A stretch of DNA of 19,705 nt from an uncultured Oscillospiraceae bacterium (GTDB lineage: Bacteria; Bacillota; Clostridia; Oscillospirales; Acutalibacteraceae). Positions 12,050 to 19,579 of this stretch are shown one piece after another. The stretch lies in assembly GCA_900549055.1 (NCBI GenBank), contig URNB01000030.1, positions 1 through 19,705 on the forward strand, written 5' to 3'. Position numbers and translations under genes: made by a program. A model generated the notes under the pieces. That model worked only from the letters and a program-made list of their open reading frames with translations, had not been told where the DNA came from and searched no databases. Positions within the stretch are counted from its first letter, which is position 1, and the number at the start of each line of letters is the position of its first letter.

Positions 12050-13532
12050 GAAACTTAAAACAAAGCTTTGGTTTAATATTTTCATAAGAATAGCCGCAAT
12101 ATTTGCGGCTTTTGTTCTTGTGCTTTCGCTTTCTAATGTTAGTTTTTTGGTAGGATTTTTCTCCGCAAAGGAAAAAAAGTCGCTTAAAGAGCAGCTCTCG
12201 CAGGTGGAAACGCTTGATTTCAACGACACCACGGCGGTAATAACGGCGCTTTCGGAAATAAACGAAAAATATAATTTCGATGTTGAAATATATAATTCGT
12301 CGGGGCGCATCCTTTATACCACACACGGCGGTCAAATGATGGACTATTTCTCACTTAAAAGCGATAAGTTTATTATGACTCACGAGGAAATGACCCCGCT
12401 TAAAAGCGAGACCTTTGGCGACGGCACGGTTTTCGAGACCGCTGTTCGCCGTTTTGACAAAAGCGAGTATCTGCTTTGCCGCAAGCAGATATCAAACAAT
12501 TTATTTGCTGAGGTCAGGATACAAAGGGAGCTTATTTCAAATTCCGCTTCAATCGCCAACCAGTTTATGATCTTTGTTTCCGTAATCTGCTTTTTACTTT
12601 CTATAATTTGGGTGTTGATCTTCGCGCGGCAGTTCTCCCGCCCGATTGCAGAAATGAACGATATAACCGAGGATATGGCAAGGCTTAATTTTGACCGCAA
12701 GCTTAAGGTGGAACGCTGCGACGAAATAGGGCAGCTTGCAAGGTCTGTAAATGCGCTTTCAGAATCGCTTAATACCGCACTTACAGAGCTTACCGAAACA
12801 AATGCAAAGCTGCGCGACGATATTGAGGAGGAACGCCGTCTTGACGCTATGCGGCGAGGCTTTGTTGCCAATGTTTCTCATGAGCTTAAAACCCCGATAG
12901 CCATTATAAGCGGCTATGCCGAAGGACTGAAGCTTAATATAAACGAGGAATCAAAGGAAGAATACTGCAATACGATAATAGATGAAAGCAGAAGAATGAA
13001 CCGTTTGGTTTTGAGCATTTTGGAGCTTTCACGGTATGAATCGGGGCAGATGCCGCTGAACCGCAGCGATTTTGATGTGTCGCAGATGACCGACGATATG
13101 CTCCGCCGAATATTTGCAAACAAAAATATTAATGCCGAAAACCGCCTGACGAAGGGTCTTCTTATAAATGCCGACCCGATGCAGACCGAGCAGGTCTTAA
13201 AATCCTATTTGGAGAATGCCGCTTCGCACACGCCCGACGGCGGCAGCGTCACTGTTTCTGCTTCGGAATCCGATGGTAATGTAAGAATTTCGGTAACAAA
13301 CACCGGCAGCCACATTCCCGAGGAGCTTATGCCGCAGATATGGCAGAGCTTTTTCAGAGGAGATACATCTCACAAGCGTGAAAGCAGCCGCTTCGGGTTG
13401 GGACTTTCAATAGTTTCTGCCATTATGAAAATGCACAACAGCAGCTGCGGAGTATACAATACCGAAAACGGCGTATGCTTTTGGTTTGAAGCAAAAGCCG
13501 CGGGCAGGGAAGAGGCAGATACCGATATGTAA
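12039..13532 (+). CDS. Sensor histidine kinase
   Basis: A 497-residue membrane kinase partner of the preceding regulator. I place the start at the TTG 12039 (GGGG 7 bp upstream), overlapping the regulator by 11 bases; no ATG is suitable. A membrane segment at about 14-40 is followed by an extracellular domain of some 135 residues, a second segment (about 177-197), a HAMP linker (to about 250), and the dimerisation helix VANVSHELKTPIAIISGYAE with phosphorylated H281. The ATPase domain has the N box YLENAASHT, a G1 region TNTGSHIPEE where the usual D.G.G. is NTGSHI, an F box IWQSFFRGD and G2 FGLGLS. The altered G1 is seen in other Firmicutes sensors. The signal is unknown; the outer domain has no motif I recognise. 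Confidence 0.93.
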   Translation: MKLKKLKTKLWFNIFIRIAAIFAAFVLVLSLSNVSFLVGFFSAKEKKSLKEQLSQVETLDFNDTTAVITALSEINEKYNFDVEIYNSSGRILYTTHGGQMMDYFSLKSDKFIMTHEEMTPLKSETFGDGTVFETAVRRFDKSEYLLCRKQISNNLFAEVRIQRELISNSASIANQFMIFVSVICFLLSIIWVLIFARQFSRPIAEMNDITEDMARLNFDRKLKVERCDEIGQLARSVNALSESLNTALTELTETNAKLRDDIEEERRLDAMRRGFVANVSHELKTPIAIISGYAEGLKLNINEESKEEYCNTIIDESRRMNRLVLSILELSRYESGQMPLNRSDFDVSQMTDDMLRRIFANKNINAENRLTKGLLINADPMQTEQVLKSYLENAASHTPDGGSVTVSASESDGNVRISVTNTGSHIPEELMPQIWQSFFRGDTSHKRESSRFGLGLSIVSAIMKMHNSSCGVYNTENGVCFWFEAKAAGREEADTDM

Positions 13533-13536
13533 TTTA

Positions 13537-13572
13537 AAACGCGGGATTCGTTTTGTTGAGAATCCCGCGTTT
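13537..13572. terminator. Bidirectional terminator between kinase and DUF2500-like gene
   Basis: AAACGCGGGATTC and GAATCCCGCGTTT, 13-bp perfect arms with a 10-nt loop. On the plus strand TTTGTTCTATT overlaps and follows; on the minus strand TTTAAATTA. It closes both convergent operons. Confidence 0.82.
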
Positions 13573-13575
13573 GTT

Positions 13576-13980
13576 CTATTCATCGTTGATTATAAAATCC
13601 AAGAATTTATCACCTTCGGTTATCAGTCTTCCGGTTGACCCGACCGATAGTCCCGCATACATTTTCGGGGGAACGGAAAGCTTTGTTTCCTTTCCGTCAA
13701 ACTCGAAAACGGCGTAATAATCGCTGTAATGCTGCGGTGTATCAATTCCGGTATGCAATATCTCCGCGTTCTTGAAATTAATCCGCGCAATATGCTCCTC
13801 AATCGGCGGCGGAGTATATTCTTCGCTTTCAAGCTCTAAAAGCTGCTTTTTTCTTTTTTTGACCTCGCTTACGCATGCCCACACAATGGTTCCAATTAAA
13901 GCCGCAATAAATATAGCGCCGACAATCAGCCCCTGACTGTCGGTCATCTCAATTGCCGCCAAACCGCAATTTACTCCCAT
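13576..13980 (-). CDS. DUF2500-like membrane-anchored protein
   Basis: A 134-residue protein with one membrane segment (about 17-37, GLIVGAIFIAALIGTIVWACV), a charged stretch KKRKKQLLELESEE, and a C-terminal beta-rich domain of about 75 residues. That domain shows YYAVFEFDGKETKLSVPPKM and YAGLSVGSTGRLITEGDKFL, which fits the DUF2500 pattern (FEF..G....L.VP...Y..L..G..G.L...G..FL.F). The family has no known function. AAGGAG precedes the ATG by 8 bp. It is the last gene after the ABC exporter pair, 22 bp downstream, and probably shares their transcript. Confidence 0.72.
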   Translation of the reverse strand: MGVNCGLAAIEMTDSQGLIVGAIFIAALIGTIVWACVSEVKKRKKQLLELESEEYTPPPIEEHIARINFKNAEILHTGIDTPQHYSDYYAVFEFDGKETKLSVPPKMYAGLSVGSTGRLITEGDKFLDFIINDE

Positions 13981-14002
13981 GATGTATTTCTCCTTTCAAA
14001 TT

Positions 14003-15793
14003 TCATCTGTATTTTTCAGCCTGCAGGCGGAACATTTCGGCGTATTTGCCGTTTTGCCGTATCAGCTTCTCGTGAGTGCCGCTTTCGATAATTTCGCCGT
14101 TTGCCAGCATATAAATTTTATCGGCAAAGCGGGTTGTGGAAAGCCTGTGAGAAATAATTATTACTGTTTTATCGCTTGAAAGCTCGGTCACGGTTTTATT
14201 AAGGGTATATTCCGCAATTGGGTCAAGCGCGCCCGAGGGTTCATCCAATATTATTATATCGGAATCGGCGTAAAGCACCCGCGCAAGCGCTATTTTCTGC
14301 TTTTCGCCGCCCGAGGGGTTAAAGCCGCTCTCATCAAATTCCTTTGTAAGCTGCGTTTCATAGCCGCTCGGCAGAGTTTTAAACTTATCCCAAAACGCAG
14401 ATCTTTTAAGCGCCTCGTCCGCCCTATTTATATCAAGCGGTTTATTATCGGCTGATATGTTGTGCGCAAGGTCGGTTGCTATAAGCTCGTAATCCTGAAA
14501 CAGAACGCCGAAACAGCCCCTGTAATCCGCAATTCGGTAGCTTTTTATATTCTCCCCGCCGTAGCTTATTTCGCCGACGGTCGGGTCGTAAAGCCTTAAA
14601 AGCAGCTTTATAAGCGTAGATTTACCCGCGCCGTTAAAGCCCACAAGCGCCACCTTTTCGCCCTTTTTAAATGAGCAGTTAACCCCCTTTAGGGTCGGCT
14701 CGCTGTTCCCGGGGTATGTAAATTCCACATTGCGAAGAACTATATCGCCGCCCGCGGGTAAGGCTGAGCGCCCGCTGTCCTTCATAGTGTTTTCGGTTTC
14801 CAAAAAACGGCGCAGCTTTGAAATATAAAGGCTGTGATTTTGAAATTCGGGCAATTTCGCAACGGCGGTAAGAACCCATCCGTTGAGGTTTTGGGTTGAA
14901 TTGTAAACGCCGAGCAGCGTGCCTAAGCCGAACTTGCCGAGCACCAAAGCCCTAAAAAACAGGTAGGAAAGATATACGCCGCTTATTATAAGACCGGCTG
15001 CGGAGTTTGTTGCGACATTCAGCGCGATTATGGGTTTTTGGCGCTTTTTAACTATTGCGCGCATTTCTTCGGTAGAATCGGATAAATCCTTTTCCAATTT
15101 CGGGCTTATATTGCCGGTTTTTAGATCTTTTACATAATCGGCAAGGTAAAAAATTCTGCTCACATAGTCGCTGCGCCTTTGCACGGGCACAATTTCCTCT
15201 TGCATTTTCATTGCGCGCTTATTTATCGCACGCCCGGAAAAATATGTAAACGGAATTAAAAAGACTAAAATTAAAAGCGAGGACGCGTCAACCGAAACGA
15301 TATACGCACCCGCGATAATGCTTACCGTAATTCGGCTTAAAAGCGTATTAAACGCCCCGACTGCTCCCGTTATGTGGTCGGGCGCTTTTTGCATTGCCCA
15401 AACAAAGTCATTGTAAAATCCTGAGTCGTCATACCTTGCAAGCTCTAAAGAAGCCGCTTTTTCATAAAGCCGCATACGCATTTTCATTTGTATTTTTTCC
15501 CTTTCGCCGGGCGCTATGTAAGCGTCGAAAACAGTGTTAAGCATTAGCTTTATAAACACGGCTATTGCCACCGGAATTAAAAAATACAGCACATCGGTAA
15601 GCGTTTTCTTCTGCTCAACGCAGCTTATAATATACGCCGTTAAAAATGTGTGCTCAAAAAGCGTTACAACATCGCCGAGTACGGTCTGCATAAGCGTAAA
15701 CACGGTGTAGCCGGGCGCAATTTCAAACTGCCACTTAAGCGCGAAAAGCGTATTTGACAGGGTGCTGTGTTTTTTGGGAGTTTTCTTATTCAT
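14003..15793 (-). CDS. ABC exporter half-transporter, subunit B (membrane plus ATPase)
   Basis: A 596-residue fusion of a six-segment exporter domain (1-330) and an ATPase. Walker A is GFNGAGKST from 385, Walker B IIILDEPSGALDP, and the H-loop IISHRLS. The signature is NPSGGEKQK rather than LSGGQ, a mild departure at its first position. The start overlaps the previous gene by 8 bases (ATGAATAA) with GGAGG 7 bp upstream, so the two products are made together and should form a heterodimer. Substrates of such pairs range from drugs to lipids and peptides; nothing here decides it, and no peptide or lantibiotic precursor is visible nearby. The C-terminus FRLQAEKYR is normal. Confidence 0.93.
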   Translation of the reverse strand: MNKKTPKKHSTLSNTLFALKWQFEIAPGYTVFTLMQTVLGDVVTLFEHTFLTAYIISCVEQKKTLTDVLYFLIPVAIAVFIKLMLNTVFDAYIAPGEREKIQMKMRMRLYEKAASLELARYDDSGFYNDFVWAMQKAPDHITGAVGAFNTLLSRITVSIIAGAYIVSVDASSLLILVFLIPFTYFSGRAINKRAMKMQEEIVPVQRRSDYVSRIFYLADYVKDLKTGNISPKLEKDLSDSTEEMRAIVKKRQKPIIALNVATNSAAGLIISGVYLSYLFFRALVLGKFGLGTLLGVYNSTQNLNGWVLTAVAKLPEFQNHSLYISKLRRFLETENTMKDSGRSALPAGGDIVLRNVEFTYPGNSEPTLKGVNCSFKKGEKVALVGFNGAGKSTLIKLLLRLYDPTVGEISYGGENIKSYRIADYRGCFGVLFQDYELIATDLAHNISADNKPLDINRADEALKRSAFWDKFKTLPSGYETQLTKEFDESGFNPSGGEKQKIALARVLYADSDIIILDEPSGALDPIAEYTLNKTVTELSSDKTVIIISHRLSTTRFADKIYMLANGEIIESGTHEKLIRQNGKYAEMFRLQAEKYR

Positions 15794-17606
15794 ACGCCGC
15801 CTCCGTCAAATAATTCCGCGCCTGCTTTTTAAACATTTCGGCGTATACACCGCCGTTTTCAAGCAGCTTTCTATGGGTGCCCTGCTCTGCCAATTTGCCC
15901 TTATCAAAAACAAATATTTTTTCGCACACCGCAGCCGATGAAAGGCGGTGCGATACTATTACGGATAAAACGTCTTTATTTTTGCAAAGCCCCGCCATAG
16001 TTTCAAACATTTTGTATTCGGCAATCGGGTCAAGCGCGCTTGAGGGCTCGTCAAGCAGTATTACGTCGCTGCTTTTCGCCACTGCGCGGGCAATGGCTAT
16101 CTTCTGCCGCTGCCCGCCCGAAAGCTCTGCGCCGTTTTCGTCAAATTCTCTTGTAAGCACGGTGTCCATGCCGTTTTTAAGCTTTAAAATATCCTCGTAA
16201 ACATCGCTCTTTTTAAGGGCTGTTATCACTCGGTCGCGGTCTTCGGCTGTCTTTACCTCATCCAAAAGCACATTTTCCGCCACGGTTGCCGAGAACATTG
16301 CGAAATCCTGAAAAGCAACGCCCATATGCTTTCGGTACTCATTAACGTCGTACTTTTTAATATTAACGCCGTTTAAAAGTATTTCGCCCTTTTCGGGGTC
16401 GTAAAACCGCATAAGCAGCTTTAAAAATGTGCTTTTTCCGCTGCCGTTTATTCCCACAAGTGCGTTTCTGTCGCCCCTGTTTAAAACAAGACTTATATTT
16501 TCGAGCGCGTAATTTTCCGCCCCATCATACTTAAAATATACATTTTTAAATTCTATGCTTTCCACACGCTCCGGCATTTCAAGTCCGCCCGCAGTCTCGT
16601 CTATTTTAGGCTTGTACGCGAAAAACTGCTTTAAATTTTCTATAAACTCCGCGTCGGTAAACAGCCCCGAAACAGACCGCTCAAAATTGTTAAGCATCCA
16701 AGAAACGCTTACTATCGCGTTTAAAAGCACAATTAAATCAGAAACGCCTAATTTCCCGTTTATGCCGAGTATTGCAGCGCAAAGCCACATTCCCTCGTAG
16801 CCGAGCAAAAACATTAAAATGCTTTTTGCCCCCGAATAAAGCGATTTTTTAAGCGCGTATTGCCGCGCTGTCTCAACCGTTCTTTTCGCGGCAAGCCCAT
16901 ACGCCTCTTTAAGCACGCCGAAAAAACCGGTGGTTCTGATTTCGGCAGCGTATTTGCGGAAATACAGCACACGGTTTACATAATCCTTTTGACGCCGCGC
17001 GGGGGTTGAGTCTCTGTCTATCTCAAATGTCACATGCCCTAACTTTTTCCCGAAAAACAGGTTGCCTATAAGCGGCAGAGCTATAAAGATAAGTGCAAGC
17101 GGAGTTATTTTTGCCATTGTAACAATAACGGTTACAGAGGATATGAGCGCGGAAACGGCAGCGGAGCAATTATTAAGCACCGACATTGCGCGCGCGGCAG
17201 CCTCGGAAGCCGCCTTGGTGTAAATATTGTAAAACTCGGGCGTTTCATAGCAGGAAATATCGGCGGTCTGCGCCTTTTTAAACAGCTTTAAATTAAGGCG
17301 ATAGCCTATTTTAATATATTCCCTATACATATAGCTTTCGTAAAACCAGGCGTTGTATATGCTTATAAGAACATCTATAACAGCCGCCGCCCAAATAAAA
17401 ATGAGAATATCGCTAAACTTGCGCGCGCCCGCCGCACCGAAAAGATACTGTAAGAAAAATACCGAATAAAACACCCACTGTGCAAAACCCAGCAGGGTTG
17501 TGAAAAAATTGAGTATTACCGCCGCCGGAGAAATTTGCCAAACAAGCTTTAAAAAATACAGATTGTTTTTTATTGCCGAAACCTTTTTCTTTCCGTTCTT
17601 TTTCAT
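15786..17606 (-). CDS. ABC exporter half-transporter, subunit A (membrane plus ATPase)
   Basis: A 606-residue exporter, with membrane segments between about 25 and 320 and an ATPase with Walker A GINGSGKST from 385 (the same position as its partner), signature ELSGGQRQK, Walker B VILLDEPSSALDP and H-loop IVSHRLS. Both ATP sites appear competent. I chose the ATG at 17606 (MKKNGKKK) with GGGGGA 5 bp upstream; an upstream in-frame start would fall into the promoter. It is first in an operon with the second half-transporter and the DUF2500-like gene, and an XRE regulator lies 101 bp upstream on the same strand. Confidence 0.93.
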   Translation of the reverse strand: MKKNGKKKVSAIKNNLYFLKLVWQISPAAVILNFFTTLLGFAQWVFYSVFFLQYLFGAAGARKFSDILIFIWAAAVIDVLISIYNAWFYESYMYREYIKIGYRLNLKLFKKAQTADISCYETPEFYNIYTKAASEAAARAMSVLNNCSAAVSALISSVTVIVTMAKITPLALIFIALPLIGNLFFGKKLGHVTFEIDRDSTPARRQKDYVNRVLYFRKYAAEIRTTGFFGVLKEAYGLAAKRTVETARQYALKKSLYSGAKSILMFLLGYEGMWLCAAILGINGKLGVSDLIVLLNAIVSVSWMLNNFERSVSGLFTDAEFIENLKQFFAYKPKIDETAGGLEMPERVESIEFKNVYFKYDGAENYALENISLVLNRGDRNALVGINGSGKSTFLKLLMRFYDPEKGEILLNGVNIKKYDVNEYRKHMGVAFQDFAMFSATVAENVLLDEVKTAEDRDRVITALKKSDVYEDILKLKNGMDTVLTREFDENGAELSGGQRQKIAIARAVAKSSDVILLDEPSSALDPIAEYKMFETMAGLCKNKDVLSVIVSHRLSSAAVCEKIFVFDKGKLAEQGTHRKLLENGGVYAEMFKKQARNYLTEAAYE

Positions 17607-17623
17607 ATGTTCCCCCAAAAAAA

Positions 17624-17657
17624 CTTCCTTTGATTTGATTTTACCATATAAAGGAAG
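17624..17657. promoter_or_regulatory. Inverted repeat centred on the exporter -10
   Basis: CTTCCTTT (17624-17631) and AAAGGAAG (17650-17657) are perfect 8-bp arms 18 bp apart. The dyad centre falls in the middle of the -10 hexamer. This suits a regulator dimer binding site, either the adjacent XRE protein or another. Confidence 0.5.
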
Positions 17658-17666
17658 CTGCCGCAA
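17638..17666 (-). promoter_or_regulatory. Promoter of the ABC exporter operon
   Basis: Minus-strand TTGCGG (17666-17661), 17 bp, TAAAAT (17643-17638). Start expected near 17631, about 25 nt before the ATG. Confidence 0.65.
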
Positions 17667-17707
17667 CAGGGAATATTTATCCGATTTTAAGCGTTTTTTA
17701 TCCTTTC

Positions 17708-17947
17708 TTAAATTTGTGTATCGGTACGCAGTATTTCTTCAAACGGTGCGTTCAATATTTTCTTTAAAATTATTATTTCGTCCGCATATATATGTCTCTG
17801 TCCCACTTCGATTTTTGCTAGGGCACTTCGGGTTATATCGCATCCCTCGGTCTGAAGTCTTGCGGAAAGCATTTCCTGTGTCAGTCCGCAGCCCTCGCGC
17901 AGGCGCCTTATGTTTCGCCCGATGATCTTTTCAATTTCGTTATTCAT
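17708..17947 (-). CDS. XRE-family transcriptional regulator
   Basis: A 79-residue single-domain DNA-binding protein, start at ATG 17947 (MNNEIEKIIGRNIRRLREGC). The helix-turn-helix reads GLTQEMLSARL, then DITRSALAKIEVGQRHIYADE, typical of XRE/Cro-like repressors. The C-terminal LKKILNAPFEEILR is the usual last helix. The ribosome site is weak (AGGACGG). It is likely to bind the TTGCAC palindrome at 18021-18040 just upstream and so control itself and the divergent Phd-like gene. Its position ahead of the exporter operon suggests it may also act there. No sensor domain is present. Confidence 0.88.
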   Translation of the reverse strand: MNNEIEKIIGRNIRRLREGCGLTQEMLSARLQTEGCDITRSALAKIEVGQRHIYADEIIILKKILNAPFEEILRTDTQI

Positions 17948-17987
17948 AAGCTGCCGCCGTCCTGCACTTATTTGAGAACAAATTCCC

Positions 17988-18016
17988 TTGACATAATTAT
18001 AGGTTTGTGCTACAAT
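17988..18016 (+). promoter_or_regulatory. Strong promoter towards the Phd-like gene
   Basis: TTGACA at 17988-17993, 17 bp, TACAAT at 18011-18016, one base from consensus. Its start near 18023 falls inside the palindrome 18021-18040. Leader to the ATG at 18172 is about 149 nt. Confidence 0.75.
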
Positions 18017-18040
18017 ATTTTTGCACTTATATAGGTGCAA
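18012..18040 (-). promoter_or_regulatory. Possible promoter of the XRE gene
   Basis: Minus-strand TTGCAC (18040-18035), 17 bp, TATTGT (18017-18012). The -35 is one arm of the palindrome, and the -10 overlaps the -10 of the plus-strand promoter on the opposite strand. Confidence 0.5.
18021..18040. promoter_or_regulatory. Palindromic operator TTGCAC-N8-GTGCAA
   Basis: Perfect 6-bp arms around TTATATAG. It covers the start point of the plus promoter and the -35 of the minus promoter, a typical autoregulatory repressor site. The adjacent XRE gene is the obvious candidate binder. Confidence 0.65.
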
Positions 18041-18107
18041 TATTAAAGTATTTAAAAAATTTAAGTGCGAAGCCGTTATTATAGCAACAATGCAATTGCA
18101 TAAATAA

Positions 18108-18137
18108 AAAACCGTACAGTGATTACCGTGCGGTTTT
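18108..18137 (+). terminator. Leader hairpin before the Phd-like gene
   Basis: AAAACCGTAC pairs with GTGCGGTTTT (one T-G wobble) around a 10-nt loop, followed by GCAATATTTTTTA. It lies between the promoter and the coding start, so it may work as an attenuator or end a short transcript of about 115 nt. Confidence 0.5.
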
Positions 18138-18171
18138 GCAATATTTTTTAATTATCCGTGAGGTGAAATAA

Positions 18172-18444
18172 ATGCCGTCGATCAGACCAAGCTCGGATCT
18201 AAGGAATAATTACAACGAAATATCGGAGTTCTGCAATCGCTCAAACGAACCGGTTTTTATCACAAAAAATGGCTCCGGCGATTTGGTGGTGCTCTCAAAC
18301 GAGGCGTATGAAAGGCTATGCGACCGTGCCGGGCTTAACACCCTGCTGAATGCCGGAATCGCTGAAATGAAGTCGGGAAAATACCGTTTAGCAGGCGATA
18401 TTTCGGAAATGCTGAAAAAGGAATTCGGCTCGGAAGAAAAATAA
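18172..18444 (+). CDS. Phd/YefM-type antitoxin, no adjacent toxin
   Basis: A 90-residue protein: MPSIRPSSDLRNNYNEISEF, then EPVFITKNGSGDLVVLSNEAYERL, the hallmark of Phd/YefM antitoxins that bind DNA with the N-terminal half and block a RelE/ParE- or Doc-type toxin with the C-terminal helix. GAGGTGA lies 6 bp before the ATG. In the usual pair the toxin gene overlaps or follows within a few bases, yet here only 42 bp separate the stop from a terminator and no toxin is present on either strand. It is therefore either a solitary antitoxin, a remnant of a lost pair, or a regulator acting in trans. Confidence 0.88.
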   Translation: MPSIRPSSDLRNNYNEISEFCNRSNEPVFITKNGSGDLVVLSNEAYERLCDRAGLNTLLNAGIAEMKSGKYRLAGDISEMLKKEFGSEEK

Positions 18445-18486
18445 TACGGCAATTCGGAAAAACAAAATTTAAGTAGAAAAACAAAG

Positions 18487-18520
18487 ACGGCAGCCACAGG
18501 TTTTGATCTGTGACTGCCGT
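18487..18520. terminator. Bidirectional terminator after Phd-like gene and rubrerythrin
   Basis: ACGGCAG-C-CACAG pairs with CTGTG-A-CTGCCGT (one C-A mismatch), loop of 8 nt. TTTAAT follows on the plus strand and CTTTGTTTTTC on the minus strand. Confidence 0.82.
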
Positions 18521-18542
18521 TTTAATCGGGGTAAATGCAATA

Positions 18543-19088
18543 TTATTTATTGAAATATCTCTTGAGAAGACCCTCAAAGGCTCTGCCATGTCGGGCTTCG
18601 TCCTTAGCCATCTCGTGAACGGTATCGTGAATAGCGTCGAGATTAAGCTCCTTTGCAAGCTTTGCAAGCTCAAATTTGCCCATGGTTGCGCCGTTTTCGG
18701 CGTCGGCGCGCATTTCGAGGTTTTTCTTTGTGCTGTCGGTTACGACCTCGCCCAAAAGCTCTGCGAATTTAGCGGCATGCTCTGCCTCCTCAAAGGCTGC
18801 CTTTTCCCAGTATAGACCTATTTCGGGATAGCCCTCTCTGTGAGCCACGCGCGCCATTGCCAGGTACATTCCCACCTCGGTGCATTCGCCGTTGAAGTTC
18901 TCACGCAAACCGTCGATTATTCTCTGATCGACACCCTTGGCAATGCCTACAACATGCTCTGCCGCCCAGGTTTTCTCGGCTGCCTGCTCTGCAAATTTCG
19001 AAGCGGGGGCATGACAGATCGGGCACTCATCGGGAGCGGACTCGCCCTCATAAACATAACCGCAAACAAGACATACAAATTTTTTCAT
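18543..19088 (-). CDS. Reverse rubrerythrin (rubredoxin domain first)
   Basis: A 181-residue peroxide-reducing enzyme. The N-terminus is a rubredoxin-like iron site, CLVCGYVYEG with C6/C9 and CPIC with C22/C25. A four-helix diiron domain follows with ENFNGECTE, FEEAEHAAKF and KDEARHGRAF supplying glutamate and histidine ligands. In classical rubrerythrin the rubredoxin part is at the C-terminus; the reversed order is the revRbr type known from Clostridium acetobutylicum, an NADH-dependent peroxidase system for oxygen and hydrogen peroxide. ATG 19088 is chosen (GGAGG 9 bp upstream). It lies 52 bp downstream of perR on the same strand and is a classical PerR target. Confidence 0.94.
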   Translation of the reverse strand: MKKFVCLVCGYVYEGESAPDECPICHAPASKFAEQAAEKTWAAEHVVGIAKGVDQRIIDGLRENFNGECTEVGMYLAMARVAHREGYPEIGLYWEKAAFEEAEHAAKFAELLGEVVTDSTKKNLEMRADAENGATMGKFELAKLAKELNLDAIHDTVHEMAKDEARHGRAFEGLLKRYFNK

Positions 19089-19140
19089 TTTTAAATCCTC
19101 CAAATTTTTTTAATATTAAACCCGGTGTGTTTTATCGGGA

Positions 19141-19518
19141 TTAATTTGCTTTTTTGCACTTTTCACAGACGCCGTATTCAATATAAACCGAGGTCTCCGG
19201 TTCAAAGCCGTTCGCTCTTGCGATATCGGCAAGCGGATCACCATGCACCGGCGCGTCAAAAATTTTGCCGCAGCTTCGGCAGTGAAGATGCGCGTGCGGG
19301 GCGGCATTGCCGTCAAAATGCTCAAAGCCGTCCCCGACCGAGAGCGAAAGTATTTCGCCCGATACGCTTAATGCCGCAAGATTGCGGTACACCGTGCCGA
19401 GGCTTATATTAGGTATTGCCTCTTTAACCTTGGAATATACCCAAGCCGCGGTGGGATGTGTGTCGGTTGAGCGGAGAACCCTTATTATTTCCTCACGCTG
19501 CCGTGAAAAGTTTTTCAT
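19141..19518 (-). CDS. perR: PerR peroxide-sensing repressor (Fur family)
   Basis: A 125-residue Fur-family repressor. Compared with Bacillus subtilis PerR, with a constant shift of 16 residues, all five regulatory-site ligands are present: H21, D69, H75, H77 and D88 (H37, D85, H91, H93 and D104 there). The aspartate at D88 is the feature that separates PerR from Fur and Zur. The structural zinc site is C80/C83 and C118/C121. Oxidation of the iron-bound histidines by peroxide releases the protein from DNA. The winged helix shows ISLGTVYRNLAALSVSGEI. AGGTGAG precedes the ATG. It heads an operon with reverse rubrerythrin and has an AGTAAT-C-ATTACT site at its own start point. Confidence 0.92.
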   Translation of the reverse strand: MKNFSRQREEIIRVLRSTDTHPTAAWVYSKVKEAIPNISLGTVYRNLAALSVSGEILSLSVGDGFEHFDGNAAPHAHLHCRSCGKIFDAPVHGDPLADIARANGFEPETSVYIEYGVCEKCKKAN

Positions 19519-19533
19519 TGTCTCACCTAAATC

Positions 19534-19546
19534 AGTAATGATTACT
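19534..19546. promoter_or_regulatory. Candidate PerR box
   Basis: AGTAATGATTACT is a perfect 6-1-6 palindrome with the ATnAT centre of Per/Fur boxes. It lies 5 bp downstream of the -10 hexamer, over the expected start point, so PerR probably represses its own operon. Confidence 0.72.
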
Positions 19547-19551
19547 ATTTT

Positions 19552-19579
19552 ATTATAGCATGAAAAAACAAAATGTCAA
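19552..19579 (-). promoter_or_regulatory. Promoter of perR-rubrerythrin
   Basis: Minus-strand TTGACA (19579-19574), 16 bp, TATAAT (19557-19552), preceded by an extended TGC. A near-perfect vegetative promoter. Confidence 0.85.

Noticed and set aside
11789..12335. Long minus-strand frames opposite the regulator-kinase junction
   Set aside because: They mirror strongly conserved coding sequence and have no start signals or motifs of their own.
19110..19144. Hairpin between perR and rubrerythrin (TTAA-CCCG ... CGGG-TTAA)
   Set aside because: Two 4-bp stems split by mismatched bases and an 11-nt loop; too weak to call a terminator, and the genes appear cotranscribed.
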